Shown: positions 7,913 to 16,118 of the stretch, piece by piece
Numbering within the stretch: position 1 is the first letter of the stretch
How the letters are laid out: each line of letters starts with the position of its first letter
DNA from: Carnobacterium gallinarum DSM 4847
GTDB lineage: Bacteria; Bacillota; Bacilli; Lactobacillales; Carnobacteriaceae
Direction: 5' to 3'
Assembly: GCF_000744375.1 (NCBI RefSeq)
Contig: NZ_JQLU01000005.1
Span: 620,001 to 684,000 of the forward strand
Length of the DNA stretch: 64,000 nucleotides
The notes under the pieces: model-generated
Seen by the model: only the letters and a program-made list of their open reading frames with translations
Databases searched by the model: none
Told to the model about the DNA's origin: nothing
Made by a program: the position numbers and the translations under genes

Positions 7913-8668
7913 ATGCTATTTCTTGATAGAACCCCTGATTTAACTCCATTTGACTTAGATATTTATAAATACATTTCAGATAATTTAGAGCAAGTCTCTT
8001 ACATGCGTATTCGTGATTTAGCAGCTGTCACTCATACTAGTCCGACAAGTATTTTACGCTTTTGTAAAAAATTTGATTGCAGTGGCTTTGCTGAATTCCG
8101 AATTAAACTTCAACTTTATTTAAAAGAACGTAAAGCCGAACAAGAAGTTGTAGCTGTAGATGAAACTGCTTATATGGATTTTTTAGCCCGTAGCACCCAA
8201 CCGCTTTATCGTGAAAAAATAAAAGAAGCCGTGACCTTATTAAAAGACAAAGAATTGGTTTTATTCATTGGACTAGGTTCATCAAATATCATGGCTGAAT
8301 ACGGTGCTTTATATTTTTCATCAATCTTTACTATCGCTCTGCGTATTGAAGATCCCTCTAACTATCCAATTGATTTTTTATCTAAAAACTTATCTGATAA
8401 AATTTGCATCATAGCATTGTCTGTTTCTGGTGAAACCGCAGAGATTATTAGTTATTTAAATCATTTAAATTTCAGCAATAGCTCCATTATTTCCATTACG
8501 AATAGCTCTAAGTCTACCATTGCTCAACTGGCAGATGTAAATATTCCTTATTACATCGCTCGGGAATCTATGCAAGGCGCTGATATCACCTCGCAATTGC
8601 CAGCACTTTATACCATTGAATATTTAGCCAAAGAAGTTCGACTAGCTTTTAAAAATAAAGACAACTAA
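7913..8668 (+). CDS. RpiR-family regulator with SIS domain
   Basis: Transcription regulator of 251 residues. An N-terminal HTH_6 domain (about residues 1-77, with THTSPTSILRFCKKFDCSGF) is followed by a SIS sugar-phosphate binding domain (about 105-235, FIGLGSSNIMAEYGALYFSS). It is divergent from the GH4-NagB-EIIC operon and probably controls it in response to an amino-sugar phosphate. GGAGG precedes the ATG. It is clearly paralogous to the RpiR protein at 46411-47169 over its full length, and both stand next to a Lac-family EIIC. Confidence 0.9.
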   Translation: MLFLDRTPDLTPFDLDIYKYISDNLEQVSYMRIRDLAAVTHTSPTSILRFCKKFDCSGFAEFRIKLQLYLKERKAEQEVVAVDETAYMDFLARSTQPLYREKIKEAVTLLKDKELVLFIGLGSSNIMAEYGALYFSSIFTIALRIEDPSNYPIDFLSKNLSDKICIIALSVSGETAEIISYLNHLNFSNSSIISITNSSKSTIAQLADVNIPYYIARESMQGADITSQLPALYTIEYLAKEVRLAFKNKDN

Positions 8669-8709
8669 AAAAAGCATTCTACCTCAATTAAGATGAGGCA
8701 GAACGCTTT
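8666..8709 (-). terminator. Terminator between rpiR and the csc cluster
   Basis: A 16-bp stem (8671-8686 and 8694-8709) is followed by seven T on the minus strand. On that strand the two irregular positions are G-U pairs, while on the plus strand they are A-C mismatches. It therefore fits best as the terminator of the minus-strand DUF916 gene, with weaker action for rpiR. Confidence 0.8.
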
Positions 8710-8718
8710 AATTTATGT

Positions 8719-9987
8719 TTATTTTTTTGATGGTCTTTTCTTTTTAGGGGCTTCTTTTGAAGTTCTTGGCACTCCAGGTCTTTCAGCACCTTGATTTTTT
8801 CTCTTTTTACGTGCTCTTGCTGCTTTCATTTTTCTACGACGTTCTTCTTCTTTTTTCTTATCAAGATGACGCTTAATTAGATACGCAATTACTAGCAACA
8901 ATAGTAGTAATAATCCACCAATTATAGCATAGATCCACCATTGGATTGGTTCTTTTTCTAATTCTAAAGCCTTGTCATTGATTTTTTTCGCTTCATCCGC
9001 TGTAATTGTGAAATCTTCTTCAAAATCCCATACGCGGTTCATCTCTTCCGTTTCACCGGCACTTGCTTTGTTTTCTGCATGTAGTTTAACGGTATATGTT
9101 CCAGCTTTTAAGGCTTGATTACTCCAGTCAACTGCATAATTAAAGTTTGAGTTTGGCGCCATTTTCAAGCTATTTTGCGTTGCTTCATGTAACACTTCAC
9201 TTGCACCTTTTTTATAAATCTTTGCATCAACTGACAGATCTCGCATCATTGCCATTTCAGTATTTTGTAAATTAATCAAAACTGCGTTATGCCCATTAAG
9301 TGATGCAGGTTTGATTTTATCTTTTGCCATCTTCATATCTGGAGCAACTTTTGTTTCTGTTTCTCTTAATAATAATCCAATCGCATAGGCAAATTTATTC
9401 TCAATCTGAACACCCTTTTGGCCTTCAGTTTTTTTATTAGGATCATCTTTTTCAGTAAAGCGAATTCCACCTAAGATAACACCGTCAAATGATTCTTTCG
9501 GCATTTTTATTTTAATTTTATAAGTAAAGTCAGATTTTGCTGGTATTTTCACTTCTTTTTCACTAGTTGTAATGTCTGGTATTGGATATTTCAAAGTTGA
9601 ATCATAAACAATTTCTTTAACATCAATTGGTTCATTTTTTTTATCTTTATTATTTTCTTTAGCTAATTCTAGCGTATTTTCTAAATTCCAGCTGTAATCA
9701 ATAACACCTTTACTATTTGTAATAGCTGCATTCACACCAACTTCTACTGTGATTTCACGATCTGATGAGTTTGTCATTTGCACTTCTATTTCTTGTTCCT
9801 GACCTGGTGTCATTTTCAAATCAAAATAAGATTGCTCTTTATCAATTTGATTATCTGGTCTAATTGCTGAAACTGAAAAACTCATTCCTTGATCTGCTGC
9901 TTCAACTTTGATTGGGTGGATACTTGCTACCGTCATCATAAGTACTAAAATTCCGATCAGCCAAATCGATTTAATCTTCTTGTACAT
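8719..9987 (-). CDS. CscA-type DUF916/DUF3324 membrane-anchored WxL-associated protein
   Basis: Cell-surface protein of 422 residues. It has a signal peptide (1-31, cleaved near VEA-AD), a DUF916 domain (about 35-155), a DUF3324 domain (about 165-305), one transmembrane helix (about 349-370) and a very Lys/Arg-rich cytoplasmic tail of about 50 residues. This is the standard CscA layout; family members bind WxL proteins and peptidoglycan. An in-frame start at 10074 is possible, but the ATG at 9987 with upstream GGAGG starts a proper signal peptide. It is the last gene of the csc cluster, cut off from the WxL array by a terminator, so it should have its own promoter. Confidence 0.9.
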   Translation of the reverse strand: MYKKIKSIWLIGILVLMMTVASIHPIKVEAADQGMSFSVSAIRPDNQIDKEQSYFDLKMTPGQEQEIEVQMTNSSDREITVEVGVNAAITNSKGVIDYSWNLENTLELAKENNKDKKNEPIDVKEIVYDSTLKYPIPDITTSEKEVKIPAKSDFTYKIKIKMPKESFDGVILGGIRFTEKDDPNKKTEGQKGVQIENKFAYAIGLLLRETETKVAPDMKMAKDKIKPASLNGHNAVLINLQNTEMAMMRDLSVDAKIYKKGASEVLHEATQNSLKMAPNSNFNYAVDWSNQALKAGTYTVKLHAENKASAGETEEMNRVWDFEEDFTITADEAKKINDKALELEKEPIQWWIYAIIGGLLLLLLLVIAYLIKRHLDKKKEEERRRKMKAARARKKRKNQGAERPGVPRTSKEAPKKKRPSKK

Positions 9988-10163
9988 GGTTGTTATTACC
10001 TCCAATTTATTATTCACTTTCTTTGTAAAACATGGTACAAATTCTACAATACAGTATATACTTTGACTTTTCAATACATCGATTGTTACCCTCTTAACTT
10101 TCTAGTATTTTCATGCTATGTTATCAAAATTCTGTCACATTTTCTATGTTCTTATTTATTAGT

Positions 10164-10203
10164 TAAAAACGGACATCAGAAATTTCCTCTGTCCGTTTTC
10201 TTT
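10164..10203 (-). terminator. Terminator between WxL array and DUF916 gene
   Basis: The 10-bp stem AAAACGGACA/TGTCCGTTTT, extended by partial pairing in the loop, has T-rich flanks on both sides. It lies in the 240-bp gap between the last WxL gene and the DUF916 gene. Confidence 0.7.
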
Positions 10204-10229
10204 TTCTTACAAAGTTCTTTATTTATTAA

Positions 10230-11084
10230 TTAAGGTGTAGTTGATAATGTCCATGTTACTTTTGAAACATAAGAAACATTCGCTTGTGGGACTGCATTTG
10301 CAGGAACCGTCAATGTTATATCATTAATTTTTGTATTACTATCATACGCTGTTGGCGTTGTAGGATTACTAAATGTTCCTTCATAATTCTTATCAAATAC
10401 TACAGCTGTTAACGCTGTACCATTTCCTGCTTGTGCAGTTAATAATGGTAAAGCTGCATATGTTCCATTTGTTCCTGGAGATAAAACCAATTCATCTTTA
10501 GTATCAAATTTTGCAGGATCATTGATTGCTGCCGGACCATTTTCAGCATCGTTATAAACTTTACGTCCAGTACTAAATGTAAGATAAGCACCTTCTAATT
10601 TTTTATCTCCATCTGCCGCACTAGTTTTAAACTCAGAACCTTGAACAGAAACTGTCCATCCAGCCTTTGTTCCACGTACATCTTCGACTGTTAACATATT
10701 CGGCATGTAAGCATCAGTAGCTGTAGTTACATTTTTATACTGCATTGTGTTACTTGCATACACAGCTCCACCAGTTTTAATCTTAACTTTACCAAAATCA
10801 ATAGTTGGTGCAAATGTAATTGCTAACGATCCTGTTGGTTTTAAGTTACCATTACCATCTGGAAGACCATTTTCGCCACCGATTGGCGGTTGTGGTAAAA
10901 TAATATCTTTATCTTTATCATCTGGTTTTGTTAATCCGCCATCTGGATTTACTGAACCTTCTTCAAACATCACTTTTGAATCTGTTATTACTGGAACTGG
11001 ATCAGCTGCTAATACTGGTGTTGCCATCACTAAAACCGCACCAAATGTAATCATTGAAACTAAAGTTACTTTAGTTAATTTCAT
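10230..11084 (-). CDS. WxL domain surface protein 1 of array (group A)
   Basis: Secreted wall-binding protein of 284 residues. A signal peptide (1-27, VLA-A) is followed by an acidic Pro/Asp/Gly linker (28-85) and a WxL domain. The first tryptophan motif is W143-T-V within RGTKAGWTV, and the terminal motif is W278-T-L in VTWTLSTTP. WxL domains attach proteins non-covalently to peptidoglycan. It begins MKLTKVTL like its neighbours and is the last of nine tandem paralogues. GGAG precedes the ATG at 11084. It belongs with the three genes upstream (11137-13784), which share the LPQPP/PEEP-type linker and W-x-V first motif. Confidence 0.92.
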   Translation of the reverse strand: MKLTKVTLVSMITFGAVLVMATPVLAADPVPVITDSKVMFEEGSVNPDGGLTKPDDKDKDIILPQPPIGGENGLPDGNGNLKPTGSLAITFAPTIDFGKVKIKTGGAVYASNTMQYKNVTTATDAYMPNMLTVEDVRGTKAGWTVSVQGSEFKTSAADGDKKLEGAYLTFSTGRKVYNDAENGPAAINDPAKFDTKDELVLSPGTNGTYAALPLLTAQAGNGTALTAVVFDKNYEGTFSNPTTPTAYDSNTKINDITLTVPANAVPQANVSYVSKVTWTLSTTP

Positions 11085-11136
11085 TTATAAAAACTCCTTT
11101 TAATGTTATTTTTATTTTATACTTATTCACTAAGAA

Positions 11137-11907
11137 TTAAGGTGCTGTTACAATTGTCCAAGTTAATGCTGTTTTGTATGATCCTGCAGATTTACTTGAA
11201 GCCGCTGGAATTGTTAATTTAATATCATCAGTTCGAGTATCTACAGTTGCACCTGCTACCTCTGCTCCATAATTAGCAGACCAAATTCCATATCCACGAT
11301 TAGCATCTGTTCCCGATGTCTGAAAGATTTCTTCTGAGTTTGCTGCAGTATTACTTAAGTTTAATTCAAATGCTTGAGTTACAGGCATACGTTCAACAAT
11401 CGATACACCAGAATTTGATTTAACTTCAGGGTTTTTGAAAGTAATTTTTGCATTTTCAACTTCAGAACCAACAACTGGCAGACCTGCTGTATCATAACGT
11501 GTCAAAGCTCCACCACTAACAGTTACTTTCCAACCAAAGATATCTCCACGAGTATCATTGACTTGTAAAAAGTTTGGTACATACGTTTCTGTTGCTGTTG
11601 TGCTATTTTTAATTTTTGTGTAACGTGCATTAACATCTACCGCTGCTCCATTTAATTCAACTGAACCAAATTCTAAAGTTGGTGCTTGGTTGATTCTTAA
11701 TAAACCAGTAGTTCCAGCCGGTTCTTCAGGTGTGATTTCATCTGGCAATTCTTTACCTGGATCAACTGGATTAGGAGTATCTCCACCATTGGTAAATTCA
11801 ACTTTACCATTTGTATCTACTGTATTTGCTGCATGGACTGGTGTTGCTGCTAATACTACTGTTCCTAAAACTGCTACACTAAAAAGGGTTACTTTTGTTA
11901 ATTTCAT
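11137..11907 (-). CDS. WxL domain surface protein 2 of array (group A)
   Basis: Secreted wall-binding protein of 256 residues. It has a signal peptide (1-26), an acidic Pro-rich linker (about 40-65, NPVDPGKELPDEITPEEP) and a WxL domain from about residue 68 (LLRINQAPTLEFG). The first motif is W126-K-V in DTRGDIFGWKV; the terminal motif reads W-T-I instead of W-x-L. An earlier in-frame start at 11937 is rejected, because GGAGG sits ten bases before the ATG at 11907 and that start gives the shared MKLTKVTL signal peptide. Member of the nine-gene array. Confidence 0.9.
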   Translation of the reverse strand: MKLTKVTLFSVAVLGTVVLAATPVHAANTVDTNGKVEFTNGGDTPNPVDPGKELPDEITPEEPAGTTGLLRINQAPTLEFGSVELNGAAVDVNARYTKIKNSTTATETYVPNFLQVNDTRGDIFGWKVTVSGGALTRYDTAGLPVVGSEVENAKITFKNPEVKSNSGVSIVERMPVTQAFELNLSNTAANSEEIFQTSGTDANRGYGIWSANYGAEVAGATVDTRTDDIKLTIPAASSKSAGSYKTALTWTIVTAP

Positions 11908-11954
11908 TTTATTTATTCCTCCAATTAATTCATTCAATAGTTAGTTGTGTATCA

Positions 11955-11999
11955 AAGTGAATGAATACTTTTAACTTTCTAAAAGTACTCATCACTTCT
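11955..11999 (-). promoter_or_regulatory. Hairpin between two WxL genes
   Basis: Arms AAGTGA-TGA-TACTTTTA and the complementary TAAAAGTA-TCA-TCACTT pair with small bulges around a six-base loop. No T-run follows on the minus strand, so it may be a processing or stability element rather than a terminator. Confidence 0.45.
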
Positions 12000-12016
12000 T
12001 TAATTGTTAAACTTGA

Positions 12017-12865
12017 TTATGGTGTTTCTTCCATTGTCCAAGTAATATCAGCTTTATAAGAACCAGCTGATTTATGTGCGCTTGCTGGAATGAAAAGAGA
12101 GATATTCTCATTTTCATAAGCTGCAGCATCTGCTGCTGGAATATGAGTTTGGCTTTCTGGCGCGTATAGAGCCGTCCAAATTCCATATCCTTTAGTAGGT
12201 TCAGCCGTACTTATTGTGGCATCAAGCATTGGCATACTTGCACTTCCAGCTGTCACTGTATTCAAATCTAATACAACGTCTGTTGAACTAGGAGTTAGTG
12301 CTGCTACCGTCGTATCTACTCCAGACTTAGAAAGAATGGTTGGTTGTTTAAATGTTAATTTAGCACCAACTACTTCTGATCCAGGTATCACTGTTGTTAA
12401 ATTACCATTTGTATCTTTATCATATTTCATTAAATTACTCGCTTGTGCTGAAACTTTCCAACCAAACTTATTCCCACGAATATCCGTTACTTGTAGGAAA
12501 TTTGGTGAAAATCTTTGCTCATTACCATCTGTTACATTATATTCAACTGCTTTAGCAAACGATGTTTGATCTGTACCAGAAACAACAACATCTTTAAAAA
12601 CAACGTTTGGCGCTAAATCAATTCTAAGCACACCTTTAGTTCCAGGATTCGGACCTGGATTTACTGGCGTAATTGGTTTAGGTGTTGGATCAAGTGGATC
12701 AACAGGATTGGCATCATCTGATTCATAAACAAAATCAACTCGCCCTTCCGTATGAGCATCATCCCCTGGTGCCACTCCATTAATTGCATATGCTGTTGGA
12801 GCTGTTGTTAATAAAAGCGCCCCTAAAGTTACACAGCCGATTAAACTTTTTGTTGTTAATTTCAT
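12017..12865 (-). CDS. WxL domain surface protein 3 of array (group A)
   Basis: Secreted wall-binding protein of 282 residues. A signal peptide ends near residue 27 (TAYA-IN). The linker is rich in Pro, Asp and Asn (ANPVDPLDPTPKPITPVNPG), and the WxL domain starts at LRIDLAPNVVFKDV. The first motif is in DIRGNKFGWKV (W-x-V) and the terminal motif is W-T-M. AAGGAGG precedes the ATG. The ends of both motifs differ from the classical W-x-L, as in the other group A members. It shares the INGVAPG mature start with the next gene (INGTGLD), suggesting the two arose by a recent duplication. Confidence 0.9.
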   Translation of the reverse strand: MKLTTKSLIGCVTLGALLLTTAPTAYAINGVAPGDDAHTEGRVDFVYESDDANPVDPLDPTPKPITPVNPGPNPGTKGVLRIDLAPNVVFKDVVVSGTDQTSFAKAVEYNVTDGNEQRFSPNFLQVTDIRGNKFGWKVSAQASNLMKYDKDTNGNLTTVIPGSEVVGAKLTFKQPTILSKSGVDTTVAALTPSSTDVVLDLNTVTAGSASMPMLDATISTAEPTKGYGIWTALYAPESQTHIPAADAAAYENENISLFIPASAHKSAGSYKADITWTMEETP

Positions 12866-12902
12866 AATATCCTCCTTTTTAATTACTCAGCTCTAATAAA
12901 AA

Positions 12903-13784
12903 TTAAGCAGGAGTATTTGACATTTCCCAAGTAATTACAGATTTGTAATCGCCAGGAGTTTTCTTAGCTCCAGATGGAACGTGTAATTGAATAGTGCTAT
13001 TTGTTGGAGCAGGATCATTTTGGTTTGTCGCATCAATGTCATAGGCCTCATCCACACCACCGTATAAACTAGTCCAAATATTAATTCCTTGTGTTCCAGA
13101 AGCATCTGCTTTAAACATGTCTACTTGAGAAGCTGAATTACCTGCTTGAGGTGTTGCTAAATCTAATTTAATTCCATCAATGTTAGCTTGTCCTGGTGCA
13201 ATTGTATTCAATGCAGTTGGTACTACTGGTGTAAGAGTAGCATCTGTAGCATCCATCCCAGAAGCTGAAACAACAGTAGCATCTTTAAATGTGATAAATG
13301 CGCCTGTCACAGGAACACCTGTACCATCAACACGAACTAAGTCAGTAGCGCTAGCTTTAACAGTCCAACCAAATGCATCTCCGCGAGTATCATTGACTTG
13401 TAAATAGTTTGGAATATAACGTTCAGTTGTACCGTCTGCTTTAGTATTTAAACTAAATTGTGCATTAGTAGCTGTATGCGTACCTTTAATTTGGATTTCA
13501 CCAAATTTCAATGTTGGTGCTTGGTTAATACGTAATTGCCCAATTGTTGAAGCTGGTGGTTGTGGTGTAATAATATTAGGTTCATCCGTTGGATCGACAA
13601 CCGGACCTGTACCATCATCTAAGATAAATGTTGCTTCTCCATTTGTTGTTGCTTGATCTGAAGCTGGATCTGGATTTCCATCTTTATCTAAACCTGTACC
13701 GTTAATTGCAAATGCTGGTGTTGCTGAAACAAATAATGCCCCAATTGTTACGAATCCGATTAAACTTTTTTTAGTTAATTTCAT
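12903..13784 (-). CDS. WxL domain surface protein 4 of array (group A)
   Basis: Secreted wall-binding protein of 293 residues, the longest small member of the array. A signal peptide (cleavage near AFA-IN) precedes a linker with DPTDEPNIITPQPP, and the domain starts LRINQAPTLKFGEIQI. The first motif DTRGDAFGWTV is W-x-V and the terminal motif is W-E-M. GAGGAG precedes the ATG. It is closest in the array to the proteins at 12017 (same mature N-terminus) and 11137 (same LRINQAPTL block). Role: non-covalent wall attachment; ligand unknown. Confidence 0.9.
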   Translation of the reverse strand: MKLTKKSLIGFVTIGALFVSATPAFAINGTGLDKDGNPDPASDQATTNGEATFILDDGTGPVVDPTDEPNIITPQPPASTIGQLRINQAPTLKFGEIQIKGTHTATNAQFSLNTKADGTTERYIPNYLQVNDTRGDAFGWTVKASATDLVRVDGTGVPVTGAFITFKDATVVSASGMDATDATLTPVVPTALNTIAPGQANIDGIKLDLATPQAGNSASQVDMFKADASGTQGINIWTSLYGGVDEAYDIDATNQNDPAPTNSTIQLHVPSGAKKTPGDYKSVITWEMSNTPA

Positions 13785-13837
13785 TATATATTCTCCTCTT
13801 TTATCTTTTTTTGTGTTATATGTTATCTTTTTTTTAA

Positions 13838-14608
13838 TTATGGTGCGTCAGATAATTGCCAAGTTAGAACTGAATTATAAGGTTTATTCTCAATTTTTTT
13901 AGATCCACCAGGCACTTCTAATTTAATTGCTGAATTTTTAGTCATTGCCGTAGCATCGGCTGGAACTTCTCCAAATTCATTTAACCATGTTCCAATACCT
14001 TCACCAAGTTTACCAGCTACAAGAACACCTGAAGCATCGCGTTCTTCACCAGCAGCAGAAAGAAGTGTTTGTAGACTATTCGTACCATCTAAAACAAGAG
14101 CAGACGCAACCGATGAGTCATTTAACGTCAATGAATCTGGAGTTAAAATTGTTGGTGGAAGTTTAGTTGTATCCCCATCTGCAGATGTTGATTTTGCTGA
14201 ATGGAAGCTTAATTTTGCACCTATTAACTTTTCGTCTTCTTCAGTTCCCGCTGAAAATTGCGTATTGCTTACTTCTAATTTCCAACCAGCATTAGTACCA
14301 CGATTATCAACTGTTACAATATTCGTTGGTGAAAATGTACCGTCTGTATTTGCATTGAAGATTGCATCGTAAACTGTACGATTTCCTTCAGTTATCAATG
14401 AACCAAAGTTAATGTCTGATAAGGATTCAATGTGTAATTTATATTGTCCGTTTGGTCCGGTATATTCTGTAAATGTTGCATACGCATTTGATTCTGCTGT
14501 TTTTTGTTCTGGTACAACTGGTCCTGTTGCTGCGTTAGAAACATTTGCAAGACCTAGAGCAGAACTTGCTGTTACTATAGCAACTAAAGCTACTTTTGTT
14601 AATTTCAT
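13838..14608 (-). CDS. WxL domain surface protein 5 of array (group B)
   Basis: Secreted wall-binding protein of 256 residues. A signal peptide of about 32 residues leads directly into a short segment and then YTGPNGQYKLHIESLSDINFGS, the group B domain start, without the long Pro-rich linker of group A. The first motif NRGTNAGWKL is W-x-L and the terminal motif is W-Q-L in LTWQLSDAP. A GTG at 14623 is in frame but overlaps the GGGGG ribosome binding site, so the ATG at 14608 is used. All group B proteins end in a WLNEFG or WTNNFG block before the final strand. Confidence 0.9.
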   Translation of the reverse strand: MKLTKVALVAIVTASSALGLANVSNAATGPVVPEQKTAESNAYATFTEYTGPNGQYKLHIESLSDINFGSLITEGNRTVYDAIFNANTDGTFSPTNIVTVDNRGTNAGWKLEVSNTQFSAGTEEDEKLIGAKLSFHSAKSTSADGDTTKLPPTILTPDSLTLNDSSVASALVLDGTNSLQTLLSAAGEERDASGVLVAGKLGEGIGTWLNEFGEVPADATAMTKNSAIKLEVPGGSKKIENKPYNSVLTWQLSDAP

Positions 14609-14624
14609 TTTATTATCCCCCACT

Positions 14625-15344
14625 TTAATCTGGTGTATCAGCTAATGACCACGTTAATTGTGATACATAGGCTACATTTGTTTTTTTCTTTTGATTTCCT
14701 AATATTTTTAAACGAATGGCATCATTTTCAGTTGTTGCAGTTGGGTTAGTTGTTGCATCTGGATTCACTCCAAATTCATTTAACCACGATCCAACACCTG
14801 TCCCTGAAGTAGCTGTAATGATTGGTGTATCTATGCTATCCCCATTTAATACAATTCCGCCAGTTGTAAAGCTTGGTGCAACTTTTGTTATTTCTGGAAA
14901 TAGGCTTGTTTGACTTGAGACCATATCATGGAAACTTAACTCTGAGCCAACTAATACTTTATACTCATCAGTAACGCCTGCTGCTGTAAATTGTGTATTT
15001 TGAACAAATAATTTCCAACCTGGTTGTTCGCCTCGAGTATCATTCACAACAATATTCGTAGCTTTATAAGCCCCATTATCATCATTGTAGACAGAATTAT
15101 AAGTTTTGGTATCTCCTTCAATTTGCTGATGAGATCCAAAACTAATATCTGTTAATGACTCAATTCTTAATGGTGATAAATCTCCACCCGGTCCTGTATT
15201 TGAAACAAAAATACCACTAGCATTAGACTCAGCTGCTTTTTGATCTGGACCTACTGGATTAGCTGCCGCTACTAGTTGTGGAGCAATCACAAAACTAGTA
15301 CTAAATAGTACTGCACTTGCTAACATCACTTTACTTATTTTCAC
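14625..15344 (-). CDS. WxL domain surface protein 6 of array (group B), GTG start
   Basis: Secreted wall-binding protein of 239 residues. An upstream ATG (15362) is in frame but lies inside the GGGGAGGG ribosome binding region. The GTG at 15344 gives MKISKVML, which lines up with the MKLTKV starts of the other members, so GTG is the likely start. The signal peptide ends near VAA-A, and the domain starts GPGGDLSPLRIESLTDISFGS. The first motif DTRGEQPGWKL and terminal W-S-L are both classical W-x-L. The end lies 16 bp before the next ATG, so the genes are tightly packed. Confidence 0.88.
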   Translation of the reverse strand: MKISKVMLASAVLFSTSFVIAPQLVAAANPVGPDQKAAESNASGIFVSNTGPGGDLSPLRIESLTDISFGSHQQIEGDTKTYNSVYNDDNGAYKATNIVVNDTRGEQPGWKLFVQNTQFTAAGVTDEYKVLVGSELSFHDMVSSQTSLFPEITKVAPSFTTGGIVLNGDSIDTPIITATSGTGVGSWLNEFGVNPDATTNPTATTENDAIRLKILGNQKKKTNVAYVSQLTWSLADTPD

Positions 15345-15392
15345 TATTTTTTCCCTCCCCATATTGCTTATAACTACGCAATCTCCAACTTT

Positions 15393-16094
15393 TTATTTAC
15401 CAGGTGCATCCAATAATGTCCAAGTTAAAACAGACACATAGCTTGCATTTACAGTTTTAGTTGTACGTCCCGGTACATATAACTCAATAGCTGAATTCTC
15501 AGTAGTTTCTGTTGTTGATGCATCTACTTCTGCACCAAAATTATTAGTCCATGTTCCAACACCTGTTCCAGCAGCAGCATTTAAAATTGATACTGGGGCA
15601 TCTGTACCATCTAAATGAACAGCAGCTGCAATTGTTGGTGCTTCATCTACTGGATAGTTATTTTTAGAAACTGGATATACTTCTTTGAATGTCAAAACAG
15701 CATTATCTAATTTATCTGTTGCGTCTGCAGCATTTGTAAATTGAGTATTGCTAAGTTGCAGGGTCCAACCTACATTTGATCCGCGAGAATCATTCACCAC
15801 AACATTAGGCGTTGTCAATGATCCACTTGTTCCATTAAATACACCTTTGTAAGTGTGATCATCCCCAGAAACCTGTTGATGATTACCAAAAGATATATCT
15901 GTTACATTTTCAATACGTAATGGTGATTTTATATCTGGTCCTGGTCCGGTATTTTCTTGGAACGTTGCTGTTCCTTCTGATGACCAAACAGTTCCATTTG
16001 AATTAACTTCTTGTGCAGCGGAAGCCGATGTTGTTGCAAAAGCAACACCGCTAATTAATACTGCACCTAACAAAGATAATTTTGTTAATTTCAT
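15393..16094 (-). CDS. WxL domain surface protein 7 of array (group B)
   Basis: Secreted wall-binding protein of 233 residues, the shortest of the array. The signal peptide is cleaved near ASA-AQ, and the domain starts GPGPDIKSPLRIENVTDISFGN. The first motif DSRGSNVGWTL and terminal W-T-L are both W-x-L. GGAGG precedes the ATG. The sequence FGNHQQVSGDDHTYKGVFN matches FGSHQQIEGDTKTYNSVYN of the next gene, so the two are close duplicates. Confidence 0.91.
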   Translation of the reverse strand: MKLTKLSLLGAVLISGVAFATTSASAAQEVNSNGTVWSSEGTATFQENTGPGPDIKSPLRIENVTDISFGNHQQVSGDDHTYKGVFNGTSGSLTTPNVVVNDSRGSNVGWTLQLSNTQFTNAADATDKLDNAVLTFKEVYPVSKNNYPVDEAPTIAAAVHLDGTDAPVSILNAAAGTGVGTWTNNFGAEVDASTTETTENSAIELYVPGRTTKTVNASYVSVLTWTLLDAPGK

Positions 16095-16118
16095 TTAAAA
16101 TTCCTCCTTTTACTTATT

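Noticed and set aside
10747-14645. Plus-strand frames opposite the WxL genes
   Set aside because: They are antisense shadows of clear WxL coding regions with signal peptides and ribosome binding sites on the minus strand.
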